From Actinomadura sp. K4S16 (GTDB lineage Bacteria > Actinomycetota > Actinomycetes > Streptosporangiales > Streptosporangiaceae): a stretch of DNA of 64,000 nucleotides. The stretch lies in contig NZ_BDDE01000034.1 of the NCBI RefSeq assembly GCF_008327685.1, positions 19,829-83,828 of the forward strand, read 5' to 3'. A program made the translations under genes and the position numbers. The notes beneath the pieces are model-generated. The model was not told the origin of the DNA, did no database searches, and saw nothing but the letters and a program-made list of their open reading frames with translations. Shown here one piece after another: positions 24,012-32,848 of this stretch; position 1 is the stretch's first letter; each line of letters starts with the position of its first letter.

Positions 24012-24817
24012 GATGCACCACTCCTCTGGGCCTTGTGCCAGCGGAACACGCGGTCCTCGCCCTGTCCCAGCACGGTGTCGATGATGAGGCCGAGGCAGCC
24101 GGCCCACACCGTCCCGGCGAGGACGTCGGTGGTCCCGTCCGGGACGTTGCCGGCCGTCGCGATGAACATGCCGAGACCGTCGCCGAAGCCGGAGAGGATC
24201 TCGGTGCCGACGGCCAGGATGAGCGCGATGGACGCGGCCAGCCGCACACCCGTCGCGATGAACGGGGCGGCGCTGGGCAGCGACACGCGCAGCAGCACCT
24301 GGAACCGGCTGAACCCGAAGCTGCGCAGCGTCTCCTTGGCCGTGGGGTCGACGTCGTCCAGCCCGTAGATCGTGTTGAACAGGATGGGCCAGCTGGACGC
24401 GTAGACGATCAGCGGCACCTCCATCTCCAGACCGGACCCGAGGACCAGCGCGGCGAGCGGGATGAGCGCCACCGACGGGATCGGGCGCAGGAACTCCACG
24501 ATGGCGCGGACCCCGGTGTTCACCGCGGGGACGCTGCCGAGCAGCAGCCCGAGCGGGATCGCGACCGCGCAGGCGATCAGCAGGCCGAGCGCCCACGCGG
24601 TGAGGGTCACCCGGACGTTGAACAGGAACTCGGTGTCGCCCGCGAGCTCGAACGCGCGGGCGGTGATGCTGGAGGCGGGGGGCAGAAAGGAACGGTCCAC
24701 AATCCCGGCGCGGCCCAGCAGCTCGCTCGCCAGGAACAGGACCGCCACCCCGGCGGCCCCCCGCGCCCAGACTCCTGGGCGCGAGAGGCCGCGGGGCGGC
24801 GTGGGCTCGTGTGCCAT
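24008..24817 (-). CDS. ABC transporter permease A, NitT/TauT type (unit 1)
   Basis: A 269-aa permease. FLPPASSITARAFEL, EFLRPIPSVALIPLAALVLG and ETLRSFGFSRFQVLLRVSLPSAAPFIATGVRLAASIALI match the unit 2 permease A in the same order. The ATG at 24817 lies 21 nt after the lipoprotein stop, the only non-overlapping junction in the first four genes of the operon. Confidence 0.92.
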   Translation of the reverse strand: MAHEPTPPRGLSRPGVWARGAAGVAVLFLASELLGRAGIVDRSFLPPASSITARAFELAGDTEFLFNVRVTLTAWALGLLIACAVAIPLGLLLGSVPAVNTGVRAIVEFLRPIPSVALIPLAALVLGSGLEMEVPLIVYASSWPILFNTIYGLDDVDPTAKETLRSFGFSRFQVLLRVSLPSAAPFIATGVRLAASIALILAVGTEILSGFGDGLGMFIATAGNVPDGTTDVLAGTVWAGCLGLIIDTVLGQGEDRVFRWHKAQRSGAS

Positions 24818-24838
24818 GAGCTGATCAGTGTCCCCGGG

Positions 24839-25819
24839 TCACGACGTCGGGTGGAAGAGGATCGTCTTGAGGTCCGGCTTCTGCGTGAGCAGGCCCGAGG
24901 TCTGCATCAGCTCGGCGACCCGCTGCATGCGGGTGGTGCTCAGCGAGGTGGGGTAGGCCGGCAGCGTGATGACCGAGGCCACCTGCGGGTCGATCTTGGC
25001 GTAGGAGGGCAGGACCTCCTCGACCTTCTTGCGGTCCTGGGAGGCCATCTTCTGCGCCTTGATGATCGCCCGCTGGAAGGCGGCGGCCGTCTTCGGGTAC
25101 TTCTGCGAGAACTCCTGCGTGGTCACGTAGCCGCTGATGGGAAGGCCGGTCACCGGCTCGCTGCCGCCGTCCACGACGACCCGGGCGCCGAACTTCTTCT
25201 CACTGTCGGACAGGAACGGCTCGACGGTGTGAATGGCGTCGACGTCCCCCTTCTGCAGGGCGGGCGCCATCGCCGGGAACGGCACCTGGACGTACTGGAC
25301 CTTCTTCGGGTCGACGTTGTTGGCCTTGAGAATGGCGTCCAGCGTCAGCGACTGGATGTTGTTCAGGATGTTGACCGCGACCTTCTTGCCCTCCAGGTCC
25401 TTGGCGGACTTGATCTTGGAGTCGGGCATGACGAGCACGTTCATCATGTTCGAGGTGAGCTGGGCCCCCTCGGCCAGGATGCTGAGCTTCAGCGCCCCCT
25501 TCTCGTTGGCCTGCATGAACGACACGTAGTTCGCCCCGGCGATGACGTCCACCTCGCCGGCCTTGAGGGCGGGCAGCGCCTTGATGCTCTGCTGGACCGG
25601 AACGATCTTGACGTCCAGGCCCTCTTCCTTGAACAGCTTCGCCTTCTGGGCGATGTGCAGGGCCGCGCCGTCCACCAGCGGCAGCGAGGCCACCTTGATG
25701 GAGTCCTTCTCCAAGCCCTTGCCGCCGCCGGAGGAGTCGTCTCCGCCGCAGCCCGTCATGAGCGAGGCGACCAGGGTGAGCGCGCTGACCAGCGCTGAAA
25801 CACGTAGGGATTGCCGCAT
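24839..25819 (-). CDS. Substrate-binding lipoprotein, NitT/TauT type (unit 1)
   Basis: A 326-aa binding lipoprotein and first gene of the ten-gene operon. The signal peptide ends LVASLMTGCGG with Cys24 as lipid anchor, then a Ser/Gly linker. The SBP fold shows LPLVDGAALHIAQKAKLFKEEGL, LKAGEVDVIAGANYVSFM, DLEGKKVAVNILNNIQSL and ALQKGDVDAIHTVEPF. ATG 25819 with AAGGAG SD. Codon use is richer in AAG and less extreme in GC than its neighbours but not alien. Class members bind nitrate, sulfonates, taurine, thiamine precursors or aromatic acids; the linked enzymes favour an aromatic or 2-oxo acid here. Confidence 0.93.
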   Translation of the reverse strand: MRQSLRVSALVSALTLVASLMTGCGGDDSSGGGKGLEKDSIKVASLPLVDGAALHIAQKAKLFKEEGLDVKIVPVQQSIKALPALKAGEVDVIAGANYVSFMQANEKGALKLSILAEGAQLTSNMMNVLVMPDSKIKSAKDLEGKKVAVNILNNIQSLTLDAILKANNVDPKKVQYVQVPFPAMAPALQKGDVDAIHTVEPFLSDSEKKFGARVVVDGGSEPVTGLPISGYVTTQEFSQKYPKTAAAFQRAIIKAQKMASQDRKKVEEVLPSYAKIDPQVASVITLPAYPTSLSTTRMQRVAELMQTSGLLTQKPDLKTILFHPTS

Positions 25820-26449
25820 TGGGCACTCCTTAACTCGAAGGGGGAAGCTGCTTCGGCAGGGCATGGGCCGACCAAGGCATGCGAGCCAGGGGGACCGACT
25901 GTAGCCGCGACACCCGCCGTGCCCGAAGATCACGTGCGCCGGGAGCGTATCGCGGACCCCCCGGTCGAAGGCGATTCGGTCTGAATTGTGTGACTCTCTT
26001 GTGTCCTTGGGAGGCCCCCGGCCAATCGCCGGAAGCGTGCGCGGCCGTTCGCAAAATGCGCCCGGATAAAGGCTTCCCGCGGGGCTTGGTGACGATCCAC
26101 GCCCAAGCCTATTCGCAGAGTGAGCGGACCGAGGTCCTGTGGCGCCGGAAGGCCCGCGTTCCGGGGCGCCCCGGCGAAGGCGAGCAGGTGGCGTCACTTT
26201 TCGCGGTCGAGTGATCACGAAGCGTCCCTGTGCGCAGCGTGACCCCGCATGCTCAGCGAATCGGACATATAGGCATAAAGTCATGATCGAGTCATTGGAA
26301 GATATCGACTCCCCTATGGTCCTTTGCGGCCTATCCGTGGATGTGCTGCAATGTCGTGCGCCGGAGGCGGAGACGATGTTGCATTAACCCTTCGCGGCGG
26401 CGACGTCACGGAGAGTGCGGCATTGTGAGGGAGAGGGTGTAAACGGCGG
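25820..26449. other. 630-bp divergent intergenic region
   Basis: No convincing gene. An 82-codon plus-strand ORF at 26139-26387 has poor GC3 bias and no SD. The region separates the minus-strand ABC operon from the plus-strand conservon and must hold both promoters. The stretch 26220-26400 is clearly AT-richer (TATAGGCATAAAG at about 26268-26280) and has a GAGTC/GACTC inverted repeat flanking GGAAGATATC (about 26290-26311). Confidence 0.6.
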
Positions 26450-29400
26450 ATGCAACCAAGCGACGAGGGTCGCGACCATCCTCGGCCTGGTGACGTCGAG
26501 GTGCGGTCGGACCATTCGAGACGGTCGGGCAGGCTGAGCCTGCGGAACTGGCGCGTGCCGCAGCGGCTCATCGTGCTGATCCTGGTCCCGACGGTCGCCG
26601 CCGTCGTGCTCTCCGGACTGCGCATCTCCGGCTCGGTCAGCGATGCGGAGACGTACGGGCGCGTCGAGCGGATGGCCGAGCTCGGGCAGGGGATCACCGA
26701 GTTCGTCCAGGAGTTCTCCGCGGAGCGGGACCTGGCGGTCGAGTACATCGCGGCCGGCCGGCCGGAGGTGCTCCTGCAGCCCCTGGAGGCGCAGCAGCGC
26801 AAGACCGACGCCCTGGTCGCCAGGGTGCGGGCGCTGACCGTCCCCATCGACGGCTCCTACGGCACCGAGGCGGTCCGCGACGCCACCACGGTCAAGAGCC
26901 GTGTCGACGGGGTCAAGGCGCTGCGCTCCCTGGTGGTCGGCACGAAGGTCCCCGCCTTCATCGTGCTGCAGAAGTACACCGAGTCCGCCCAGGAGCTGAC
27001 CGGCGTCCTCGACGGCATCTCGCAGAACGTGGCCGACGACACGCTCGCGGAGTCCAGCCGTGCGCTGGGCGCCCTGGCCCGCGCCAAGGAGGCGGTCTCC
27101 CGGCAGCGGGCCCTGCTCCTCATCGCCGCGCGGGAACGGCGACTCGACTCCCAGGAGCTGAACGCTCTCACCGCCGCCCGCTCCCAGGAGGACAGCGAGC
27201 TCGCCGCCTTCCGCGGCTCGGCCTCCCTCGAGCAGATCCAGCGGTTCGAGGACACCGTCGTCGGCACCAAGATCGACCAGGCGCGGGACCTGCGGCAGCG
27301 GGTGATCCAGGCGACGACGGCGAGCGGCGGCCTGCTGCCCCTCCCGCTCGCCACCTCCGGGTCCGCCAAGCTCATCCGCGCCTCGCTCACCTCCATGATC
27401 GACCAGATGCGCGCGGTCGAGCGGTACCTGGGGGACCGGATCGAGGCGCAGAGCGAGCAGAGCGTCGCCGACGCGCGGACCGCCGCCGCCATCGACGCGG
27501 TCGTCGTCGCTGTCCTGCTGCTCATCGTCCTGCTGATCACGATCGTGATGGCCCGGTCGCTGGTGCGGCCGCTGCGCCGGCTGCAGTCGGGCGCGCTCGA
27601 CGTGGCCAACGCGCGGCTGCCCGGCCTGGTCGACCGGCTGCGCGATCCCGAGGCCGCCGCCGGCGGCATCGAGGTCAAGCCGATCGAGATCGACTCCACC
27701 GACGAGATCGGCCAGGTCGCGCGGGCCTTCGACGAGGTCCACCGGGAGGCGGTCCGGCTGGCCGCCGACGAGGCCGTGCTGCGCGGCAACATCAACGCGA
27801 TGTTCGTCAACCTCTCCCGCCGCAGCCAGTCCCTGATCGAGCGGCAGCTGCGCCTGATCGAGGAGCTGGAGCAGAGCGAGCGCGACGAGGAGCAGCTCGG
27901 CAACCTGTTCCGGCTGGACCACCTCGCCACCCGCATGCGTCGCAACAACGAGAACCTCCTCGTCCTCGGCGGCCAGGAGCAGGTGCGCCGGTGGAACCAG
28001 CCCGTCCCGCTGATCGACGTCGTCCGCGCGTCGCTGTCCGAGGTGGAGCAGTACGAGCGCGTCGCGCTGCGGGTTCAAGGCGACATGACGGTCGTCGGCC
28101 CGGTCGTCAACGACCTCGTCCACCTGCTGGCGGAGCTGGTCGAGAACGCCACCGTCTTCTCCTCCGACAACACCAGGGTGACGGTCTCCGGGCAGATGCT
28201 GAGCGGCGGCGGCTGCATGCTGCAGATCACCGACAACGGCGTCGGCATGTCGCCCGAGGAGCTGGAGCAGGCCAACTGGCGGCTGGCGAACCCGCCCGTC
28301 ATCGACTTCTCCGCGGCCCGCCGCATGGGCCTGTTCGTGGTCGGCCGCCTGGCCGTCCGGCACGGGATCCGCGTCGAGCTGCGGGCCGCCCAGGGCGGCG
28401 GCCTCACCGCGTTCGTGGTGCTGCCGGACGCGGTGGTCACGCCGGGCGAGTCCGGCGGCATCGGCACCCGGCCCGGCCTCGCCCCGCGCGAGGCCGGCGC
28501 CCACGGCCAGCTCGCCGCGCTCACGACCGCCGGCGAGCCGCCCGCGGGCGCGTTCCGGCAGGACGACTACGGGCCCGCCCCCGCCATGGGGGGCGGCACC
28601 GGTCCGCAGCCCATGGCCGGCGGCACGGGCGCCCACCCCATGGTCGGCGGCACCGGTCCGCTGCGCGCGGTCCGGGGCGCCACCGGCCCGCAGCCGAGCG
28701 TCACCGAGACCGGGCCGATCCCGGCCCAGGGCTTGCACGACCCCTACACCACCGGCGCGCAGCCCGCGGTCCCGCCCGCGGAGCGGCCCCCGTCGCGGGA
28801 CCGGCGGGTCCCGTCCGACGACCCCTACGTGACCGGCGAGCGGCAGGCGCCGCGCCGGCCGGGGGAGCTGCCGGTCCGCGAGCCGGGCACCCATCTGCAG
28901 GGCCGCCCGTCCGACGGCGGCTCCTCGAACGGCCTCTTCCAGCCGCGCAACGAGCGCTCGCAGGAGGTCGCGGACACCGGCGCCAACGGGGCCTACGGGC
29001 CGGGCGGGCGCACCGGGCCGCAGTCCGTCGTGCCGGAGGCGCAGCCGATGGTGCCAGAGCCCGGCGGCGCGCGGCAGATCCCGTGGGAGACCGGGCCGCT
29101 GGAGCAGGTCGGCCCGAACCCGGCGGGGGCCTCCGACCCCTACGCCGAGGACGTCCCGCCCATGTCCGCTCCGAACATGCCGGAGGGCCCCATCCCCGAA
29201 CCACCACCCGTTCCCGAACCGGCCGTGCGGGCCGCGGCGGCCGCACAGCCGGAGCCGAAGGCCCCGCCGCGGCTGCCCGAGCGCTCGCCCATCTTCGACG
29301 CGATGCAGTCGGAGTGGTTCCAGCGCAGGTCGGGCGAAGCGGGCGGCGAGGATCCGTCCAAGGGCTGGGAGTCCCCGGCCGACGCGGGCTTCCGCGCGGC

Positions 29401-29773
29401 CGAGGCGGCCCGTGAACCGGTGGCGGCGAGCCGCACCAACGTCGGACTGCCCAAGCGGGTGCCCGGCAAGAACCGCATCCCCGGGGCCGTCGGCCGCGGG
29501 GCGCAGGACGCGCCCCAGGCGCCGGCGGGCCCGCCGCAGGGCGCCCGGCGGCCGCAGGGGCAGCCGGTCCTCGGGCAGCAGGCGCAGGGCCTGCCGCCCG
29601 AGATCCCGCAGGGGCAGCAGGCGCAGGGCCACGGCCAGTCGGCCGACGTTGTACGCAACCGCTTCGCGAGCCTGCAGCGCGGCGTCCACCGCGGACGCCA
29701 CGAGGCTCGCGGCGCAGGCACGTCAGGTGAGGCGCCGTCACAGGGTGACGGCGAGACAGGAGGCACCCGGTGA
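26450..29773 (+). CDS. cvnA: Conservon sensor kinase (nitrate-sensing-like, HAMP, HATPase)
   Basis: A 1107-aa membrane histidine-kinase-like protein, the first member of a conservon. TM1 is at about residues 40-58. An extracytoplasmic NIT-type helical domain follows (about 65-340, with AELGQGITEFVQEFSAERDLA near its start). TM2 VVVAVLLLIVLLITIVMA lies near 350, then HAMP. A helical segment holds RLDHLATRMRRNNENLLVL (His near 490). The HATPase has ELVENATVFSS (N box, ~562) and DNGVGMSPEE (G box, ~594). After about residue 680 it is a 400-residue Pro/Gly/Gln-rich low-complexity tail. No response regulator follows; conservon kinases signal instead through the small partner proteins encoded next. 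Confidence 0.92.
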   Translation: MQPSDEGRDHPRPGDVEVRSDHSRRSGRLSLRNWRVPQRLIVLILVPTVAAVVLSGLRISGSVSDAETYGRVERMAELGQGITEFVQEFSAERDLAVEYIAAGRPEVLLQPLEAQQRKTDALVARVRALTVPIDGSYGTEAVRDATTVKSRVDGVKALRSLVVGTKVPAFIVLQKYTESAQELTGVLDGISQNVADDTLAESSRALGALARAKEAVSRQRALLLIAARERRLDSQELNALTAARSQEDSELAAFRGSASLEQIQRFEDTVVGTKIDQARDLRQRVIQATTASGGLLPLPLATSGSAKLIRASLTSMIDQMRAVERYLGDRIEAQSEQSVADARTAAAIDAVVVAVLLLIVLLITIVMARSLVRPLRRLQSGALDVANARLPGLVDRLRDPEAAAGGIEVKPIEIDSTDEIGQVARAFDEVHREAVRLAADEAVLRGNINAMFVNLSRRSQSLIERQLRLIEELEQSERDEEQLGNLFRLDHLATRMRRNNENLLVLGGQEQVRRWNQPVPLIDVVRASLSEVEQYERVALRVQGDMTVVGPVVNDLVHLLAELVENATVFSSDNTRVTVSGQMLSGGGCMLQITDNGVGMSPEELEQANWRLANPPVIDFSAARRMGLFVVGRLAVRHGIRVELRAAQGGGLTAFVVLPDAVVTPGESGGIGTRPGLAPREAGAHGQLAALTTAGEPPAGAFRQDDYGPAPAMGGGTGPQPMAGGTGAHPMVGGTGPLRAVRGATGPQPSVTETGPIPAQGLHDPYTTGAQPAVPPAERPPSRDRRVPSDDPYVTGERQAPRRPGELPVREPGTHLQGRPSDGGSSNGLFQPRNERSQEVADTGANGAYGPGGRTGPQSVVPEAQPMVPEPGGARQIPWETGPLEQVGPNPAGASDPYAEDVPPMSAPNMPEGPIPEPPPVPEPAVRAAAAAQPEPKAPPRLPERSPIFDAMQSEWFQRRSGEAGGEDPSKGWESPADAGFRAAEAAREPVAASRTNVGLPKRVPGKNRIPGAVGRGAQDAPQAPAGPPQGARRPQGQPVLGQQAQGLPPEIPQGQQAQGHGQSADVVRNRFASLQRGVHRGRHEARGAGTSGEAPSQGDGETGGTR

Positions 29774-30222
29774 GCGGGCAGGATCTCAACTGGTTGGTGA
29801 CGAACTTCGCGGACCGTGTCCCGAAGGTCGCGCACGCCGTCGTGGTCTCCTCGGACGGACTGCCGATGGCGTACTCGGCGGGCTTCCCGCCCGAGCGGGC
29901 GGACCAGCTTTCGGCGATCGCCTCGGGACTGATGAGCCTGACGCAGGGCGCGGCGAAGATCTTCGACGCCGGCGGGGTGAGCCAGACCGTCGTGGAGATG
30001 GACCGCGGACTGCTGTTCGTCATGTCCATCACGAACGGGTCGGTGTTCGCGGTGCTCGCGGCCCCCGACTGCGATCTCGGGCTGGTGGCGTACGAGATGA
30101 CGCTCCTGGTGGAGCGGGTGGGGCGGGTGCTGACGCCCGCCCTGCGCACCCAGGAGCAGCAGCAGCCCCCGTACTCGGGGCCTTCCGTGACCGAGATGGG
30201 CGCGGGGCCCGCCCGCTATTGA
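29770..30222 (+). CDS. cvnB: Roadblock/LC7-domain conservon protein
   Basis: A 150-aa Roadblock/LC7 protein. LNWLVTNFADRVPKVAHAVVVSSDGLPMAYS opens the domain, and SGLMSLTQGAAKIFDAGGVSQTVVEMDRGLLFVM with LAAPDCDLGLVAYEMTLLVERVG completes it. A Gln/Pro tail follows. GTG start overlaps the kinase stop (GTGA). In studied conservons these proteins bind the GTPase and act as its regulator. Confidence 0.94.
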   Translation: MSGQDLNWLVTNFADRVPKVAHAVVVSSDGLPMAYSAGFPPERADQLSAIASGLMSLTQGAAKIFDAGGVSQTVVEMDRGLLFVMSITNGSVFAVLAAPDCDLGLVAYEMTLLVERVGRVLTPALRTQEQQQPPYSGPSVTEMGAGPARY

Positions 30223-30252
30223 CCGTGACTGACTCTGACGGAGGTCGGCGAC

Positions 30253-30708
30253 ATGGATCGAGGCAGTCCCTTCGGGGGCGGTCCCGGCGGCGGCGGCCGC
30301 TGGCCGGGTGACCAGGGGCGCGTCCCCGTGCAGGGCCGGCCCCCGGAGCGGGAGGAGAGCGAGGGCAGCTCTCTCGTGCGCCCGTACGCGGTCACCGGGG
30401 GGCGCACCAAGCCGCGCTACGACTTGGCCATCGAGGCGCTGGTCACCGCGGCGCCCTACCCGCCGCGGGACGTGGCCGTGCTGACCCCGGAGTACCGGGC
30501 GATCATGGACCTGTGCCGCTCGGCGCGCTCGGTCGCCGAGGTCTCCGCGCTGCTGCGCCTGCCGCTCGGGGTCGCGCGGGTCCTCGTCGCCGACATGGCC
30601 GTCGAGGGGCTGCTGCGCCTGCACCAGTCGCAGTCCCCCACCACCGCCGGCGGACAGCCGGACCTCCGCTTGCTAGAAAGGGTGCTCAGTGGCCTTCGGA
30701 AGCTCTGA
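30253..30708 (+). CDS. cvnC: DUF742 conservon protein
   Basis: A 151-aa DUF742 protein. After a Gly/Pro/Arg-rich disordered N-terminus (about 40 residues) come SLVRPYAVTGGRTKPRYDLAIEALV, YRAIMDLCRSARSVAEVSALLRLPLGVARVLVADM and EGLLRLHQ, a winged-helix-like core. ATG with GACGGAGG-type SD upstream. The 3' end overlaps the GTPase gene by 20 bp. Confidence 0.94.
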   Translation: MDRGSPFGGGPGGGGRWPGDQGRVPVQGRPPEREESEGSSLVRPYAVTGGRTKPRYDLAIEALVTAAPYPPRDVAVLTPEYRAIMDLCRSARSVAEVSALLRLPLGVARVLVADMAVEGLLRLHQSQSPTTAGGQPDLRLLERVLSGLRKL

Positions 30709-31357
30709 CCAGGTCCCGGGGCCGCACGGCGGGGAGGCCGAGCTGACCTCGGTCAAGATCGTCGTCGGTGGCGGCTTCGGCGTCGGCAAGACCACGTTCG
30801 TCGGCTCCGTCTCGGAGATCATGCCGCTCACCACCGAGGCGGTGATGACGGCGGCCAGCGCCGACGTGGACGACCTGTCGGCCGTCCCGGACAAGACGAC
30901 CACCACGGTCGCGATGGACTTCGGCCGCGTGTCGCTGGACAGCGAGCTGATCCTCTACCTGTTCGGCACCCCGGGGCAGCACCGCTTCTGGTTCATGTGG
31001 GACGACCTGGTGCGCGGCGCGATCGGCGCCGTCGTCCTGGTCGACACCCGCCGGCTGGAGGACTGCTTCGCCGCGGTGGACTACTTCGAGGAGCTCGGCC
31101 TGCCGTTCGTGGTGGGCGTCAACGGGTTCCACGGCGAGTTCCAGTACGCCGTCGAGGACATCCGCGAGGCCCTGTCGATCAGCGCGCACGTGCCGATCGT
31201 GCAGTGCGACGCGCGCAGCCGCGAGTCCACCAAGCAGGTGCTGATCACGCTGGTCAAGCACGCGATGACGGTGCACGCCGCCGGAGCGCACGCCGCCGCG
31301 CCCGCACCGGGCGCGCCCGGCGGCCAGCTCGGCACCACGTCCCCGAGCTGGACCTGA
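30689..31357 (+). CDS. cvnD: Conservon small GTPase (MglA-like)
   Basis: A 222-aa Ras-like GTPase. P-loop GGGFGVGKTTFVGSVSEI (about 27-44, Gx4GKT), switch I region DKTTTTVAMDFGR, G3 LFGTPGQHRFWFM (about 90), and GVNGFHG in the place of NKxD. NxxG instead of NKxD is normal for conservon/MglA GTPases. A short Ala/Pro tail ends the protein. GTG start inside the end of the DUF742 gene, SD AAAGGG. Classical conservons often continue with a cytochrome P450; none follows here. Confidence 0.94.
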   Translation: MAFGSSDQVPGPHGGEAELTSVKIVVGGGFGVGKTTFVGSVSEIMPLTTEAVMTAASADVDDLSAVPDKTTTTVAMDFGRVSLDSELILYLFGTPGQHRFWFMWDDLVRGAIGAVVLVDTRRLEDCFAAVDYFEELGLPFVVGVNGFHGEFQYAVEDIREALSISAHVPIVQCDARSRESTKQVLITLVKHAMTVHAAGAHAAAPAPGAPGGQLGTTSPSWT

Positions 31358-31495
31358 GCCCGTCCTCCCGGTGATGCGGGCGCCGCGCGCGGGGGGCGCG
31401 GCGCGGTCCGGCCGCCGGGCTACGGTCGCGTAGGTCGTGTGCACGATGCATGATTGTTCGTCGTGATCGACCATGAATCCGCGTTGGGGGCTGCG

Positions 31496-32269
31496 ATGAG
31501 CGAAGTGGAGCAGATCGGCAAGTACGTGGCCATCGGTGACAGCTTCACCGAGGGCATGAACGACCCCTATCCCGGCCAGGACGACGTCTTCCGCGGCTGG
31601 GCGGACCGGCTCGCCGAGCACATCGCCGTGCTGAACCCGGGCCTGCGCTACGCCAACCTCGCCGTCCGCGGCAAGCTCGTGCGCCAGATCGTGGACGACC
31701 AGGTGCCGATCGCCGTGGACCTCGCGCCCGACCTGGTGACGCTCTGCGCCGGCGGCAACGACATGATCCGTCCCGGCGCGGATCCCGACGCGGCCGCGGT
31801 CGTGTTCGACGACGCGGTCCGGCGGCTGCGCGGCACCGGGGCCCGCGTCGTGGTCTTCACCGGGTTCGATCCGCGCGGGCTGCGCTCCGGCGGCCGCATC
31901 CGGGGCAAGGCCGCCACCTACAACATGCACCTGCGCGCGATCGCCGACCACCGCGGCTGCTCGGTGGTGGACCTGTGGCCGCTGCGCGTCTTCCACGACC
32001 CGCGCGCCTGGTACGAGGACCGCCTGCACCTGTCGCCCGAGGGGCACCGGCGCATGGCGCTCTACGTGGCGGAGGCGATCGGCGTCCCGGTGGAGGGCGA
32101 CTGGCGCGAGCCCTGGCCGCCCCTGGACCGCGCCGACTGGCTCACGATGAGGCGCGAGGACGTCCACTGGGCCCGGACCTACCTCCTGCCGTGGATCGGC
32201 CGCCGGGCCACGGGCCGCTCCTCGGGCGACGGCCGCGGCCCCAAGCGCCCCACCCCCCTGCCGCTCTAG
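31496..32269 (+). CDS. SGNH/GDSL-family hydrolase
   Basis: A 257-aa hydrolase. Block I AIGDSFTEGMND (catalytic Ser near residue 13), LAVRGKLVRQIV, block III TLCAGGNDMIRPGADPD, block V DRLHLSPEGHRRMAL (Asp/His). No signal peptide. A C-terminal extension of ~70 residues reaches beyond the fold and is basic. ATG 31496 is preferred over the upstream GTG (31454) because of the GGGGG SD and because the protein core starts there. Its layout resembles the SGNH protein at 13.0-13.7 kb. It is probably separate from the conservon, with a 138-bp gap containing possible promoter sequence. Confidence 0.87.
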   Translation: MSEVEQIGKYVAIGDSFTEGMNDPYPGQDDVFRGWADRLAEHIAVLNPGLRYANLAVRGKLVRQIVDDQVPIAVDLAPDLVTLCAGGNDMIRPGADPDAAAVVFDDAVRRLRGTGARVVVFTGFDPRGLRSGGRIRGKAATYNMHLRAIADHRGCSVVDLWPLRVFHDPRAWYEDRLHLSPEGHRRMALYVAEAIGVPVEGDWREPWPPLDRADWLTMRREDVHWARTYLLPWIGRRATGRSSGDGRGPKRPTPLPL

Positions 32270-32279
32270 GCGGGGCCCG

Positions 32280-32303
32280 CCGGCCCGGCCGCCGCCGGGC
32301 CGG
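32280..32303. terminator. Bidirectional terminator between convergent genes
   Basis: CCGGCCCGGC (32280-32289) pairs with GCCGGGCCGG (32294-32303), 4-nt loop. It fills the 39-bp space between the SGNH hydrolase and STAS gene ends. Confidence 0.75.
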
Positions 32304-32308
32304 TCGCC

Positions 32309-32662
32309 TCAGGCGGGGTCGGGCTCGGCCGCGAGGGCCTCCTGGAGGGTCCGCTTCACGGGGATGCGCCGGTGCAGCCCCGTGATCTCCAGGGCGCGGC
32401 GGACGATGGGCCGGGGGCCCGCGAGGACGAGGCTGCCGCCCGCCGCGGTGGCGGCCTTGTAACAGGTGACGATGACCGAGAGACCGCCCGAGTCCATGAA
32501 CTCGAGGTCGGTGAGGTCCAGCACGAGGTGGTCGCCGTGCTCGCGGCGCGCCTCCTCCAGTCGGACGCGCAGCTCCTCGGAGCCGGCGACGTCGAGTTCT
32601 CCGCACAGCCTGAGGACGGCGCGTCCACCGTCTGACCGCGTGGTCACTTCCAAAGGTGACAC
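32309..32662 (-). CDS. STAS-domain anti-sigma factor antagonist
   Basis: A 117-aa SpoIIAA-like protein. AVLRLCGELDVAGSEELRVRLEEA and LVLDLTDLEFMDSGGLSVIV form the fold, with Ser in DSGG as the phosphorylatable residue that an anti-sigma kinase would target. TGLHRRIPVKRTLQEAL ends the domain. GTG 32662 was chosen because AGAGGGG lies about 8 nt upstream; a TTG at 32728 would add 22 residues but has no SD. No partner anti-sigma factor or sigma factor is in the window, so it likely acts in trans. Confidence 0.88.
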   Translation of the reverse strand: MSPLEVTTRSDGGRAVLRLCGELDVAGSEELRVRLEEARREHGDHLVLDLTDLEFMDSGGLSVIVTCYKAATAAGGSLVLAGPRPIVRRALEITGLHRRIPVKRTLQEALAAEPDPA

Positions 32663-32848
32663 GGGGGGTTCCCCTCTTGTGTGCTGCTTTGGCCGGACTT
32701 CGTCCGGCGAATAGTTTCCGTCCGACAACTATCGCGGACGCCGGGCCGCCTGCCAACCCGCCGCAACGGGGGTGTGCGTGATCGTGACGCGCCGTAAGGT
32801 GCTGTCGGATGTGATTGCCTCGATCCGCTGCGTAGGAGACGACCCCAG

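Noticed and set aside
18053..25819. Possibility that the two ABC units are simple taurine or nitrate importers
   Set aside because: No sulfonate monooxygenase or nitrate reductase genes are linked; the embedded enzymes are of aromatic/2-oxo-acid type. Kept only as an alternative in the finding.
26139..26387. 82-codon plus-strand ORF in the operon-conservon gap
   Set aside because: No SD, a codon pattern unlike neighbours, and it covers the AT-rich promoter region of the kinase gene.
26384..29701. Over 1100-codon minus-strand open frame opposite the conservon kinase
   Set aside because: Long antisense frames are expected in such GC-rich DNA. The composition is low-complexity, and the plus strand encodes a clear sensor kinase with recognisable domains.
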